64,000 nucleotides of DNA from Phyto melanocephala (lineage: Eukaryota; Arthropoda; Insecta; Diptera; Rhinophoridae), in assembly GCA_941918925.1 (NCBI GenBank), contig OW799233.1:87674055-87738054 (forward strand), written 5' to 3'. The notes under the pieces are model-generated. The model had not been told where the DNA came from and ran no database searches. It saw only the letters and a program-made list of their open reading frames with translations. Position 1 is the first letter of the stretch. Every line of letters starts with the position of its first letter. Of the stretch, positions 1-12,498 are shown in pieces. The position numbers and the translations under genes were made by a program.

Positions 1-76
1 TCCGAGGGTCCCGTTGTGATACCGTAGGCAACAACGCCCGTTCCTCTATGTCCTCTGGCCGTCGTTCCTCAGCCAT
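1..76 (-). CDS. 5' end of an unidentified ORF, cut by the window edge
   Basis: On the minus strand an ATG at 76-74 opens a frame of 25 codons that runs off the window. The translation starts MAEERRPEDIEERALLP and is highly charged. The segment is GC-rich and stands out from the AT-rich DNA beyond position 120, which suggests real coding sequence, either of a transposable element or of a host gene. I do not recognise the protein. The stretch just upstream (77-130) is also less AT-rich and could be a 5' leader. A chance ORF is possible because so little is visible. Confidence 0.35.
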   Translation of the reverse strand, partial: MAEERRPEDIEERALLPTVSQRDPR

Positions 77-663
77 CCTGTTCTGTTTATAAAAGTGTGG
101 ATCTTTCCCAAATCAACTGCGGAAAGACCGGCCGGTAAAAAAACATATTAATTTTACTTATAAAAAAATTGTGTTCGATTGTTCTACACTCAAACATGAG
201 ATTATTGAGAGCAAATTAAAATTATTTAGTCAACAGTTTTAATTTTTACTCACCTTTTTTTTCTAACACATGTTCTGGGCTGAAAAATCGCATCATTATT
301 CAGTGATTTTTTTTTTGATTTCCTAAATTGAATTTTAGTAATAGTCTATACAATTAAAAAATAATGTAATATAAGTAAAAATATCTACATTGTGGCGGAT
401 ATTTAAAGTATGTCCGCTTTTTTCCCTACGCTCCCATATTAGTATCAAAAAAACCTGTTTAGGTATTTTCCCCTAAGTAGGTTTTTGAGTGTCTTAATAT
501 CGCTGGATATTTTAAAATTATGTTGTGAAATAATTGATTGTTTTTGTTACCAAAAATGGTTTAGTTATTTAAGAATCCATCTTATACTTACTCGTATTTA
601 GATCCCAAATAAGGGGACCAAATATTTACATTTATGACTTAATAAATGTTTATGAATGTCGTT
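77..663. other. AT-rich DNA, no feature recognised
   Basis: No coding frame, RNA gene or clear repeat is seen apart from short T and A runs. Confidence 0.5.
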
Positions 664-682
664 ATGTATGTATGTATGTATG
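664..682. repeat. (ATGT)n microsatellite, left of the LINE
   Basis: About five ATGT units lie directly against the poly-T that marks the 3' end of the minus-strand LINE. The same repeat resumes on the other side of the element at 3697, so both are probably halves of one original array. Confidence 0.85.
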
Positions 683-3600
683 TTTTTTTTTTTTTTTTTT
701 TTTTTTTTTTATTAACGAGGTGAAATCATCGAAAGACCCTGGTACTCAGGTCAACCAGGAGTGCGTGACTTTAACACGCTAAAACACCTCGGTACACTAG
801 CCCAAAATCCCTGCGGAACTACCACAAAGCTATACATCGCAGGGGGGGGAAGGTACAACACCCAAACTATAACATCCTATTACGGATTTTCTCAACCCTA
901 CGAAGTTCAGTGAGAACCAATCTAGCATATTCACATACATACTCCCAACTGCGTGCAGAGGACAACATAATTTCCACTATATTACTGTGATCAACACTAC
1001 GGCCTATCATCCCCTCAAGGTGTATTCTCTCCCTATCAAAACGCGAGCACGAAAAGAATACATGTTCAGCATTCTCCTCGACATTACCATCACAACTCGG
1101 ACAGAACGGAGAAGTATCATGACCAAATCTGTATAAGTAAGACCGAAAACAACCGTGTCCACTAAGCAACTGCGTAACATAGAAGTCCAGATCCCCATGT
1201 GTTCGCCCGAGCCATGGGACTAAGTCAGGAATAAGAGAAAACGTCCATCTACCCTTCTCTGACAAGGACCATCGCCGCTGCCACTCAGCAATCGTTTCAA
1301 TATCTGAGAAGCCTCTGATCTGAAGATCAATTGGCATCATTCCTGCAATCACCAATGCTGCATCATCTGATACAGTCCGGAAAGCACAAATAACTCGCAA
1401 AGCAGCCAATCTATATACTGGGCTTATAATTCCCCTATAGGTCTTCAACCCAAGAGCCCGAGACCAAATAGGTGATGCATACATAATCACACTCTTAACT
1501 ACTCCAGCCAGAAGTTTCCGACGTAAGTACTTTGGGCCTCTCGTATTTGGCATTATACGAGACAGAGCAGTATATGTTCTCGAAGACTTCTCAGCAACAT
1601 ATAGCAGATGATCCTTAAAAGATAAACGACAATCTATCATAACCCCAAGATATTTAAGCGAAGGTTTCGTCTCAATACAACATGATCCCACATTCAATTT
1701 CACAGACTCCATTGACCTACGGCTGGATATCAAAATCGCCTCTGTCTTTTGGTCAGCGAGCCCCAAATTAACAGATTCCAACCAGGAGCGCACAATTCCT
1801 ATGCTTGCATTAGCAATGGTCGTAATCTCCACTAACTCCCTAGCGACACATATCAGGGCTATGTCATCGGCAAAACCGACAATCTTAGCCCCATCGGGAA
1901 GAGACACACGGAGTATGCCATCATACATCACATTCCACAACAACGGTCCGAGAACCGAACCCTGTGGGACCCCACCTGTGATATTATGCTGTCGCATGCC
2001 CTTGTCGGTTTCGTACAGCAGGATTCTGTCACGGAAGTAATCCTTCACTATAGCCAACAAGTACTCAGGAATCGCTAAACGCGTGAGAGAATTCACTATA
2101 ACCTCCCAGTTCGCCGAGTTAAATGCATTCCTGACGTCGAGCGTTACCACTACGCAATACTCCTTTGTGCCATTCCTCCATCGTTTGCCCTCAATCGCCG
2201 CAGTGGCCGTACGAACCACTACGTTCAAAGCATCCACAGTCGATCTTGCCTTTCTAAAACCAAATTGATTATCAGATAGACCTCCTACGCACTCAACATA
2301 TTCCTCTAGTCTCCTACAAACTATGCTTTCCAACAGCTTCCCAAACGTATCAATCATACAGAGTGGTCGGTAGGAGGAAGGATCCTCCTGAGGTTTTCCC
2401 TGTTTCAATAACAAAACTAGCTTTTGCCTTTTCTACATACTCGGAAATTTACCATGGCGTAAACACGAATTGATCAAATGGATAACCTGAACAGGGCAAT
2501 ACTTGAAAGTCTCCCTTACTACCGCATTCGGTATGCCATCCAAGCCAGGGGTTTTCCCGTCCCTAAATTTGCTCATGGCAGCTTCAACCTCAACTGTCGT
2601 GACAAGCGGAAAGTCAAATACCACATGAACAGTATCAGTCTGCCAAGATGTCACACCTTGGTAAGGAAATAAGTGATCCACTATGCGCCTAAGTACTTCA
2701 GCATCCTTAGGTGGTGGAGGATTTAGACACTTTAGCCTTTTTGTTACCAGCTTATAAGCCAGACCCCATGGGTCGTTTTCAACCTCTTCACACATCTGTA
2801 TGAAACATGCCCTCTTACTCCTACTGATCGCCATTTTCAAGGATTTGCGGATGCGCCTATATTGGTCACGGTGCTCGTCATTCCCCGGCCTACCTCGGCT
2901 TCTAGTATACCGTCGTCTAGCCCGGATACATTCCGACCGTAGTTGAGAAATTTCCCCGTTCCACCAATATACCGGCCGCTTGTTCGCACTCATACTCCTT
3001 TTAATCATAGACGTATCGCATGCCTCCGATACCCTACTTATGAGTTGCGCAGCCATTGTTTCAGGCTGCCCTTGCAACCTCATATTTTCCACCACTACTC
3101 CAAATAATTCCCTATCAAGGCTATCTGTTTTCCATCCCGAAATTCGTTCCGGGTGTATAATCATTGCATCCTGGTGCAATTCCTCCCTAATATCAATCAA
3201 TATAGCATTATGATCGCTATGTGTGTATATCCCGGGCATGCTCCATCCTACCCTTCCCATAATATCAGCGCTAGCAAAGGCAACATCAATAATTGACCCC
3301 GCTTCGCCTCTTGAGAAAGTGTGCTCAGCTCCGTTGTTTAACAGAATCACATTAAGTGTAGAAAATGACTCCACTAGTATCCGACCCCTAGAATTTGTGT
3401 ATGGGCAGCCCCATTCTATCGCCCACGCATTGAAGTCGCCGGCAATAACCACGGGACCTCTTGAGCATGCATCAGAAACGATATTGTGAACAATTCGTTC
3501 AAACTCCAATAAGGAATATCCCGGGGGAACGTAGCAGCTATAGAAGCAAATCCCATGCACAATAGCCCGAGTAAAACCAGTAAACTGTAAGGCAGGATCT

Positions 3601-3696
3601 CGCAGCCCCAATTCACTGATTAACCATATCGCCGACGTCTTGGTAATGTCCGATAACCAATTAACCGAGTCCCGGCATCGATACGGTTCACTTAAG
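683..3696 (-). mobile_element. 5'-truncated R1-clade non-LTR retrotransposon (Waldo-like) inside an (ATGT)n array
   Basis: Read on the minus strand, the element runs from 3696 to a 28-base poly-A tail (poly-T at 683-710 on +). It encodes an apurinic-type endonuclease and a reverse transcriptase in one long frame, followed by about 155 bases of 3' UTR. The 5' part is missing: coding begins inside the endonuclease at a Ser-Glu-Pro-Tyr motif. On both sides lies (ATGT)n, that is (ACAT)n on the element's strand. R1-clade Waldo elements are known to insert into ACAY repeats, so placement and protein type agree. The clade call rests on protein pattern and target site, not on a phylogeny. Confidence 0.8.
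867..3696 (-). pseudogene. LINE ORF2: endonuclease and reverse transcriptase, 5'-truncated, one internal stop
   Basis: This frame encodes target-primed reverse transcription functions. In order it shows an endonuclease domain with GDFN near 3430 and SDHNAI near 3210, then reverse transcriptase with GGVPQGSVLGP and the catalytic FADD near 1870, and a C-terminal Cys/His motif of the CPSC...H...C type near 1060-1100, as in R1-clade ORF2. The frame is open from 3696 to 867 except for one TAG at 2435-2433, where a Trp (TGG) is expected just before the RT domain. The endonuclease start and all of ORF1 are absent. With one stop and no frameshift the copy is fairly young but not functional as it stands. 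Confidence 0.85.
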
Positions 3697-3771
3697 ATGT
3701 ATGTATGTATGTATGTATGTATGTATGTATGTATGTATGTATGTATGTATGTATGTATGTATGTATGTATG
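3697..3771. repeat. (ATGT)n microsatellite, right of the LINE
   Basis: About 19 nearly perfect ATGT units start exactly where the LINE coding sequence stops. See the LINE entry for the target-site interpretation. Confidence 0.95.
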
Positions 3772-4949
3772 CATATATTTACCTTACACGTGCTATTAAC
3801 ACATTTAATGTCGTTTATGCAAATAACTAGAATTTAAGAAATAAAAACAAATAACATTTACAATTTATTTGTCTGCTTGTTTTCTTTTCACTCTTCCCTC
3901 GCTACAGCTAGATGTTTTTTGTTTTACCTTCAAACATATAAATATTACATTAAGAACATGTCTAAGACCAAGATAAGAATGTTTTTCTTTTAATCTTCTA
4001 CGTAAAAAAATTCCAAAAAAAAGATACAAATTTGTTTATAGTTTATTTTGGCACAGAAAGTAATATAAATAATACAAATAATAATTTCCAACTTAAGGTT
4101 GTTGTAAATTATAATAACAAAAAACAAATTTGTTTATTTCTCCACAAAAGTTAAAAAGAATATTCTTATCTATATTAACAAAAAAAAAACCAAGTTCTGT
4201 ACAGAAGCAGCAACATCATCATCTGTTTTACAATGAATATGATGGGGCTGATGACTCTTAGGTTGGTTACCACAATCGTTTCTTAATCATATCTTTAGCT
4301 CTTTAGAAACGTATTTATTTGTGGAAATAAGATTTTAATTTACATAAGGTTTTACTTGTGTATTTTAAAGTAAATAAAATGTTTATTTGTTTAAAACTTT
4401 TGTAATTAGCCTAGTATTTGTTAAACAAATAGGAAATTTTTGTTAGTAAATTAAAAGAAATATATTCTTAGATAAATTAAGATGAGAAAGATTTGCTAAG
4501 TAGTTTCAAATACAGGGTTCTCTTTATTGACAGTAGACTTGTTTTAATCAGACATTCCCGGTATTCCGCTTAACAAATGAAGCAAAACTCCGAGGAATTA
4601 AAAAAAACTTTTCTATAATTATAATTTCAAAAATGATGTTTTTGGTTATAAATAGGGTTGCCACTAATTTACACTAATTTTTTTGTTTAGTATTTAACTA
4701 GGTCGAGATAAGAACATTCCAGCTTTAAAGTAAGATCTCCAAGATGCTTTGTTTGTACTGATCGGCAAATTTCTCAGTAAAATACTTTAAGGGATTTCAC
4801 GCATTAAAAAGATGTCAAGTATTTCAATTACATCCTTACATTCTTGAAGTTTTTGTACTTTGCTAAAACATTATAACTACTTAGTTTCCAATAACCCGCA
4901 CAACAAAAAATTCAACTGCACTTTAATTATTTTTGTAATATTTACAGTG
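3772..4949. other. AT-rich non-coding DNA
   Basis: No coding frame, RNA gene or clear repeat recognised. Confidence 0.5.
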
Positions 4950-5799
4950 AGTGTAAGGTTATATATAGGTTTGTCATTCCTTGTAAAATTTCTACAATAT
5001 TAATTTCCACCCCTATTAAGTATATATTTGGTAAAAGCTTGTGAATAGGGGAGTCAATTAAGCATTATCCGTCTGTCCGTGTGTATTTTGAAATCAATTT
5101 TTAACCCCCTGATATCGCCAAGACTTATGTAAGGTCTCAAAATATCGGAAATATTTGGTGGCAGATTGGTATTAGAAATCAGCATATTCGCCTCATAACT
5201 TTCTGAGATATGAGCAACTAAACACGGCTCTCTGTTCTTTCGCCTATATCCTCTGTTCTTTCGCCTATATCAAATTTAAAAAAATTTTTTAAATTGTTTA
5301 AGATACTAAATTATAAGCCATAATCTCAGAAATTATTTCTTAAAAAAAAAACTAACAAATTGCTTTGAAACCAGCTGGGATATAAGCAACAAAGTACAAC
5401 TTCTTCTGTTTTTTTTAATAATATTTACAAAAGGAAATCGATATTTTTAAGTTTCTATACAACTGAGAGAGTCAATATGGAGATCAAATAAAAGAGCTTG
5501 TGTAATAAAATATAATTAGCTATAAGAAAACCAAGATGGCGTCCGTAAATTAAATGTCGAATATATATTTAAATATAGTAGTTATGCATTTGGTACCCTT
5601 AACCCCTATAATATTGGTATCAAATAAAAAGTAAACCAAAAAAAATATAAAATCCAAGATGGCGTCTGAAACTAAATGGCGGAACATTTTTTTTTTAACC
5701 CCAACAATATGGATATCAGATGAAAGTGCTTGACTAGAAGGATACAGTTAACTATGTTAAAATTCAAAATTTAAAGATGGTGTTGAAAATAATAAAGAA
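4950..5799 (+). repeat. Degenerate DINE-1-like element
   Basis: The 5' part of the family is recognisable on the plus strand: the TATATATAGGTTTGTCATTCC block near 4960, the 'statement' TAAGTATATAT block near 5020, GAATAGGGGAGTC near 5045 and a short GTCY run near 5070. The match fades after about 5250. No 3' hairpin is seen before the next copy starts in opposite orientation near 5800. It is an old copy without coding capacity. Confidence 0.6.
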
Positions 5800-7508
5800 A
5801 ACAAGTAAGAGCGCTATATTCGGCCGTGCCGAATCTTATATACCCTTCACAACGTGTAGTCATGCAATAACAGTGGTTTGTGTCACCATTCATCCCATAT
5901 GAAATACGTACATACATATATAAAAACGTCCCATTGTAAAATTATAAATTCACGTATGTATGTTAAAAAAACAAAAAAAAAAAAAAAAATTTTAAAAAAA
6001 AATTTTAAAAAAAGTTAAAAAAAAAAAATTTAAAAAAAATAATTATTATGTATATAATATATATAAAACAAAAAAAAAATTAAAAAAAAAAATTTAAAAA
6101 AAAATAATAAAAATATAAATAATATATTAAATAAAAAATAAAAAAAAATAAAAAAAATTTAAAAAAAATTTAAAAAAAATTAAAAAAAAATTTTTTTGGC
6201 TCAGCTGGGATTCGATGCCACGTTTTCTCTAACCAGTATACACGTTTGTATGTATGTATGTTGTTGTTGTAATATTGTTTTTGTGAAAAAAAACCGAGGT
6301 GGTCGTAGGTTTTTGCTCATATCTCAGTTGTTTATGTACCGATGTTTCTGATTTTCAATACCGATCTACTCCCGAATATTTCTGATATTTTAATACCTTA
6401 CCCGGGTCCAACCTATGTCGGGGGGCTTCAAAAAGTTGATTTCAACATACACACGGACAGACTGACAGACTGACAGAACTTAATCGACTCCCCTATTCAT
6501 AAGCTTTCAGAAAATATATACTTTATGGGGTCGGAAATGAAAATTGTAGAAATTTCACACGGAATGACAAACCTATATATATACCCATTTTTATACCCTT
6601 CACACAGTGAAAAAGGGTATATATAGGTTTGTCATTCCGTGTGAAATTTCTACAATTTTGATTTCCGACCCCATAAAGTATATATTTTCTGAAAGCTTAT
6701 GAATAGGGGAGTCGATTAAGCGCTGTCAGTCTGTCCGTCTGTCCGTCTGACCGTCTGTCCGTCTGACCGTCTGTCCGTGTGTATGTTGAAATCAACTTTT
6801 TGAAGCCCCCCGACATCGCTTGGACTCGGGTGAGGTATTAAAATATCAGAAATATTCGGGAGTAGATCGCTATTGAAAATCAGAAACATAGGTACATAAA
6901 CAACTGAGATATGAGCAAAAACCTACGACATAAACATCTGAGATATGAGCAAAAACCCACGACCACCTCGATTTTTTTTTCACAAAATCAACATTACAAC
7001 AAAAACATACATACATACAAACGTGTATACTGGTTATAGAAAACGTGGCATCGAATCCCAGCTGAGCCAAAAAATTTTTTTTTTTAATTTTTTTAAAATT
7101 TTTTTTTTATTTTTTTTTTATTTTTTATTTAATATATTATTTATATTATTATTATTATTTTTTTTTTAATTTTTTTTTTTTTAATTTTTCTTTGTTTTGT
7201 ATATATTATATACATAATAATTTTTAAAATTTTTTTTTTTTTTTTTAAATTTTTTTTTTTTTAATTTTTTTTAAAATTTTTTTTTTAAATTTTTTTTAAC
7301 ATTTTTTTTTTTTTGTTTTTTTTAACATTCACACGTGAATTTATAATTTTACAATGGGACGTTTTTATATATGTATGTACGTATTTCATATGGGATGAAT
7401 GGTGACACAAACCACTGTTATTGCATGAATTCACGTTGTGAAGGGTATATAAGATTCGGCACGGCCGAATATAGCGCTCTTACTTGTTCACTGTGTGAAG
7501 GGTATAAT
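5800..7508 (-). mobile_element. DINE-1-like (Helentron-derived) element A, interrupted by element B
   Basis: Element A is read on the minus strand. Its 3' end is at 5800: AACAAGTAAGAGCGC next to a hairpin built from ATTCGGC and GCCGAAT. Its body runs to 6591 and its last 20 bases lie at 7488-7508, beyond element B. It carries the family's GTCY microsatellite block (GACAGACTGACAG near 6465) and a 5' hairpin made of TATACCCTT and AAGGGTATA. Drosophila DINE-1 has the same plan: a 5' inverted repeat, a GTCY microsatellite, a 3' stem-loop, and insertion between two T residues. No protein is encoded. Long A and T runs (5965-6195) have expanded inside it. Confidence 0.72.
6592..7487 (+). mobile_element. 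DINE-1-like element B, nested inside element A
   Basis: Element B starts TATACCCTTCACACAG near 6593, has a long GTCY run at about 6727-6778 and ends with the hairpin ATTCGGC/GCCGAAT followed by CTCTTACTTGT at 7487. It lies head to head with A, so the two form an inverted repeat of roughly 0.8-kb arms centred near 6592. The bases flanking B (CCATTTTT on the left, TCACTGTG on the right) join into A's 5' hairpin, which shows that B landed between two T residues in A. Small reading frames here come from A/T runs and are not genes. Confidence 0.72.
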
Positions 7509-10500
7509 AAAGTATCACATGAAATATAAAATCTAGAATTAGTTACAATGTGGTATCTCTATGTACAAGACAAAAATATTACCATTAACGAAAATTAATT
7601 AACGAAATTTTAATCATAAACTAACAACATATTGTGATTGAGTTGTATGAATGTAAATAAAATATAAATGGTTGCAAGCCAGCATTATTATGTTTAATTA
7701 TTTATTATGACAACAGAGTAAATGCAATTTCTATTGTTTTTATAATCATTCCGTTTATTTACTTAACGTTAAATCGGGTATTTTTCATTTAAAATATAAT
7801 GTTATTTTTGCCAAGACATCATATTATTTTCGTTATAACAATTTTCTTAATCATATTTTTTTTAAAGGACAACCATATCGAAATTTTCATAAAAAGTAAT
7901 AATTAGTTGATAGATAGATAAATAAATGAGAAAGCTAAATAAAATAATAACTTTTACATGTTTGCGATAATAAAATATTGTCACAGAGAATATAATGTGA
8001 CCGTTGTGATCGTGTCGCAACCATGTATTTTCTTCCCGCGTATAATTTAATAATTAAGTCTATTAACTCACTAGCTCATATTTTGTTAAAAAACTTAACA
8101 ATTAATTCTTGCGGAATCTCTGCTTTGTACTACACAAGAAATAAACAAATATTCATTATATCTATGGTTCATTTATATTCTATTTGATTTCACACTAGTT
8201 TTACACAATTACACACACGTATTACACAATTTTTTTTATCCAAATTTGACATTTTTTTTTTTTTTTTTTGAATGACCCTAAAAAAGAATATGCATGATTA
8301 TGTTGTATTATTGTTTTAGCATCTGTTAACTATAAAAATATTTATTTAAAGTTTTTAGTTTTGTTAAGAATAGTGTTTAGTGTCATCAAAAGATAAAGAA
8401 AAATATTTTTTTTTTTGTGGAAAAAGTCACGTACCAAAAAATGTTATTTTAGGCGAATGTTTTCATTTTATATAAAAAAAACAATAAATAAAACATATAC
8501 ATACATACGTACATGCGTACAATAAAAAATATTAGTATACACTGTGTTGACGTAGAGAAGCAGGTTGAAAATTAAAGAAATGTCAAAAATTACATTATGA
8601 GAAGTAGTCAGTAGTAGTGGTGCCAGTTTTTTATCACCCATGTTGTAAAGCAGAAAACATTGTGTTGTTTTTCTCGTTACACTGGAAAATGTAGGTGTTT
8701 CTCTTTCTTAAAATATAAAAATTTAATAAATTTTTAGATTTATTTATTTTATGATTCAAACAATAAAAAATCATATAAATCTTTACTTTGCCTTTTACCC
8801 CGCCTTATAAAGTTTTTTTTCAAATATTACAATTATAATTGTCAAAGTAGCGGATTACAGTTGTATTAGAAGGTATTAACTGTCATTTTATGCAAACAAT
8901 TATTCATTTGGGTGTGTATGCAGCCAAAAAAAACGCCTTTTTCAAATGCTCATTCCTCGTTGATATAAAAAACCCGAACCTCCCAGTGTGTTCAATGATC
9001 TCAGGACAAAATTACGATTTCTATACATTCACATAATTTTTGACTACATTACCCTCACTTAGGGGTGTGAAATTTAGAAACTCACTAAATGTATTATAAA
9101 AAGAAAAAAACTATTTATCATTTTACAAAGAATAAACAAAATTATTATAAATGAAAAACGTTTTTTTTTTCAACCTTATTGTCTGCATTCTCCTTTTCAA
9201 TGAAAGAATAAATTGGCAAATGTATAAAAGTGGGAATAAATAAGATTTTGCTAAATAAATACAATATAAATTTTATTGTCATTGTCTGGCATACAAACAA
9301 CAATGAATAGTTAAAGATTTTTCTGTACCTAAACCACACACGAATTTCTCTAGGATTCTGTGCAATTCATTCATAAATACCGGTAAAACTGTTTGGACTA
9401 TTTGTCAGATTTTCAAAGAAGAACAAATAAAAAACAAATAAAAACAAACATTAACTGACACACGACATTGTACTGCTTTGATTTGTGTTTCATTATTCCC
9501 AGTGTAAACACACTTAACAGGGATACTAAATAAACAAAAAATAAAGGAAACAACAAATGTTAAAAAAAGTTTTTGTTTCTGTTGTTGTTAAAGTTGCTAC
9601 ATCGCTACTGTCAAAGTAGTTAAACAGGCGTTTAATAGTTAAAATCCAAGTTTTGTCTCTTAACCACACGTTAAACAAATCTCTATTACTTCTGACAGAA
9701 TGTTATACGCTAAAAGTGAGTTGGAATAAGGGATATAAAACAACTCATAAAACGCCCTTGCTGGTACAATATTTTGCCAATTTATTTCCAGATACTAGTA
9801 GTTAAATCATTAAAGTCGTCTAAATATTAACCATACCAACAGCCAGATGTCTATTGAATGTTTTATTTATCCAAGAATATTGTTTTATCTTCACTGTCAA
9901 ATGTATCACCTTAACTGTCTGCCTTTCAAAAGCAAAAGAAAAAATTTCAACTAATAATGATTTCGCCAAATAAAAAAGGTCAGTTTAGTGTTCAGTGTTG
10001 TTTAGCTCTGCATGTGTTAGTATTATTTATTTATTTTTATATTTTTTGTTTCTTCTCTTACTCATAAATTTAAGCACTTTGTTTTGGTTTTCTTCTCCAC
10101 CACCAACTTGAGAGATCAAGGCATAAACGAACTGTCATTTCTATTAGAAATTTTATTTATTGTTTTAGTTCATCTTGTGTTTTTACTATTGATAGGAAAG
10201 GATTGATTTTCCATTTTCAATGTGGTGTGTTAAAGGGTTAGAAGTTTTTCTAATTTCACACTACATTTATTTTGGAAATTGTGATGATAATTTTTATTAA
10301 GAATAACAGGTGTCATTGTCAAAAAAAAAATGATATATAGAAATATAAAAATTAAAATTAGAAATTAAAGCGCAGAGCTTGTTTTCTTTAAGCTACCTTA
10401 CATTAACCACATGACATAATATCAAATTCACACATACATATTCATATTTATTTTCTAGTGATGTTAAATAATAATGATTGGTTATAAAACATTTAATTTA

Positions 10501-11604
10501 AATCAAATAATAATTAAAATTTTTACATATCAGCTCATATTGCAAAATGTATAATCAAAAACATTTATTGTTTTTAGTAAGGTGGAGGTAGTTTGAAAAA
10601 TAAACCCTAATATAAATCCAGACCCATAACACGTATAATCGTAAGCCCATTTGGCATATTGTGCGTTCTATGGATGGAAGTTTTCCTGAATAATCCATTA
10701 ACTTAATTCATCTAAATATTCGCCTAGTTAAAAAAAACCAGTCCCTTAGCCCTAATGTATTCCAAGTTTAGCATAGAACAAATGTTAAAGATCTCTCATT
10801 AAGACACTGACAAAATTTGTGTTTCAATATATAGTCCTCATTTTCGAATGATCTGCATGTTGCTTTATCGGATAGTCCAATGTAAGTTAGATAATATTTC
10901 AACTTTGTACGAGCTGTTTTTACAATCATTAGTCTTCTCATTTCAGAATCTGTTTCGTTTTCTCACAAAATATTTATCACTTTACCGACAGCAGAAATTT
11001 TGTCACTTTCAGACAGACTCAACAATCGACCACGCATTAATCTCATCACATTTTTAAAAGAGTGGGTGTTCACAAATGATCCTAATAGTATTAATTTGGA
11101 GTCGATAAGAAAGTTCACACCTCATCAGCGATGAAGTTTCAAACTTGTATTTGTATACAATGAGATGGTGTTGGAATTTATTCAAATTAAATGGAAAACA
11201 AAAACAATGCTGCATAAATATACCTTTAAACTTCTAAATCAGTCAGTACCAAGGTTCAAAAGCACCAAGAAATGATTTCTTAAACATTAAAAACAAGAGT
11301 ATTCCTTAATCAAAAATCAGCAAAGGAGTAGTATTTGTGCAGAACGTGCAAAAAAACCTGTGCAGGATATATTCCATTTTGCCAATCTACACGTACTTCA
11401 AACTTAAAATTTTTATCATACAAAAAAAAATATTTTTGACTTTTATTAATAGTAATACATCTATTGTTTATGAAGTTAAGAAACTTGTTATCGTGTAAAA
11501 AAAAAAAAAACTTTTTAAACAAATTTGTGTACACAAAAAAATGGTGTGTTGGTGCATTCGTTTTTTCATTCTGTTTGTAACACATCGAAATATCTATTTA
11601 AAAC
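7509..11604. other. AT-rich non-coding DNA upstream of Ptx1 exon 13720
   Basis: About 4 kb with no supported gene, RNA or complete transposon. The short ORFs here have no protein-like composition. The stretch is probably intron or 5' flank of Ptx1 and may hold enhancers that cannot be recognised by eye. Confidence 0.5.
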
Positions 11605-12243
11605 CACATAAAGTATATATTTTTGAGTCATGGTTACATTTGATGCTGATCTAGCTATGTCCTTCCGTGTGTCCATCTGTCCGACTGTTCAAAGCAAATC
11701 GAGCTCGAATCAAAAACGCTAAAAGAATCAAATTTCGCCAGAATATTTCTTATTCACAAACTTTCTTTGGAATTTAAAATAAGCGTAATCGGTGTATTAG
11801 GAAGTGAGTTATATGGACAAAAATTTTTAAAAAAATAAAGAATTCTGTAATGGATTATATGAGTTGAGTTCAAGCATTAATTATATAATTTTAAAAGTAG
11901 GAGGTGCCATGCCTACCAAAACTTATATTATTTTTTAACTGACTCTGGGTACCAAATTATATTCTTCAGCTTCCGTAAAAATACAATATTGTTGTAAAAA
12001 AGGGTCAGTAGTATTATTTTTAATATATAATTACTTAAGATTTCAATGCAACAATAAATTTAAGGAAATACATTTATAGGAAATCAAAGATACACAGACA
12101 AAGTTACACATTTCTTAGTATAAAAAGATTCTTTAATGGCGATTACTGTTAATAAGAAAATAATACATTTTTTGCTATTAAAGAACACAAAATTGGTGGT
12201 GGGTATAAAAAATTCGGCACAGCCGAATATAGTGCTCTTATTT
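11605..12243 (+). repeat. Diverged DINE-1-like element
   Basis: The copy starts near the TAAAGTATATATTTTTGAG block at 11608, has a short GTCY-like block (GTCCATCTGTCCGACTGT) near 11670 and ends with a hairpin ATTCGGC/GCCGAAT near 12212-12228 followed by AGTGCTCTTATTTGTT. The 3' end is well kept while the middle is poorly conserved. It is non-coding. Confidence 0.65.
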
Positions 12244-12498
12244 GTTTGTATTGATTAAGAAAATAAATTTGGTGCGTGAAGTTTTTGGTTTGTTTGTAAA
12301 ATAACCCCAGATAATGTTTTTGATTAAGAAAACATTATTGCTCTCCTCGTGATATTACGCGAAAAGATTGGTTAAACTCCTAACGTACACGTGTAGTTAC
12401 TTACATTATATGAATTTTATTTAAATAAAAAATCTATCAAATGCTTATCGATACATCTTTTTTATCCTGTTTTTGTTTTTTTTTTTATATAAAAATAA

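Noticed and set aside
3640..3837. ORF with repeated Met-Tyr-Val-Cys
   Set aside because: It is the same microsatellite on the other strand, beside the LINE.
6945..7169. ORF of 74 aa with a hydrophobic Phe/Leu-rich end
   Set aside because: It consists of T-run sequence inside the DINE-1-like element, so the apparent membrane segment is a composition effect.
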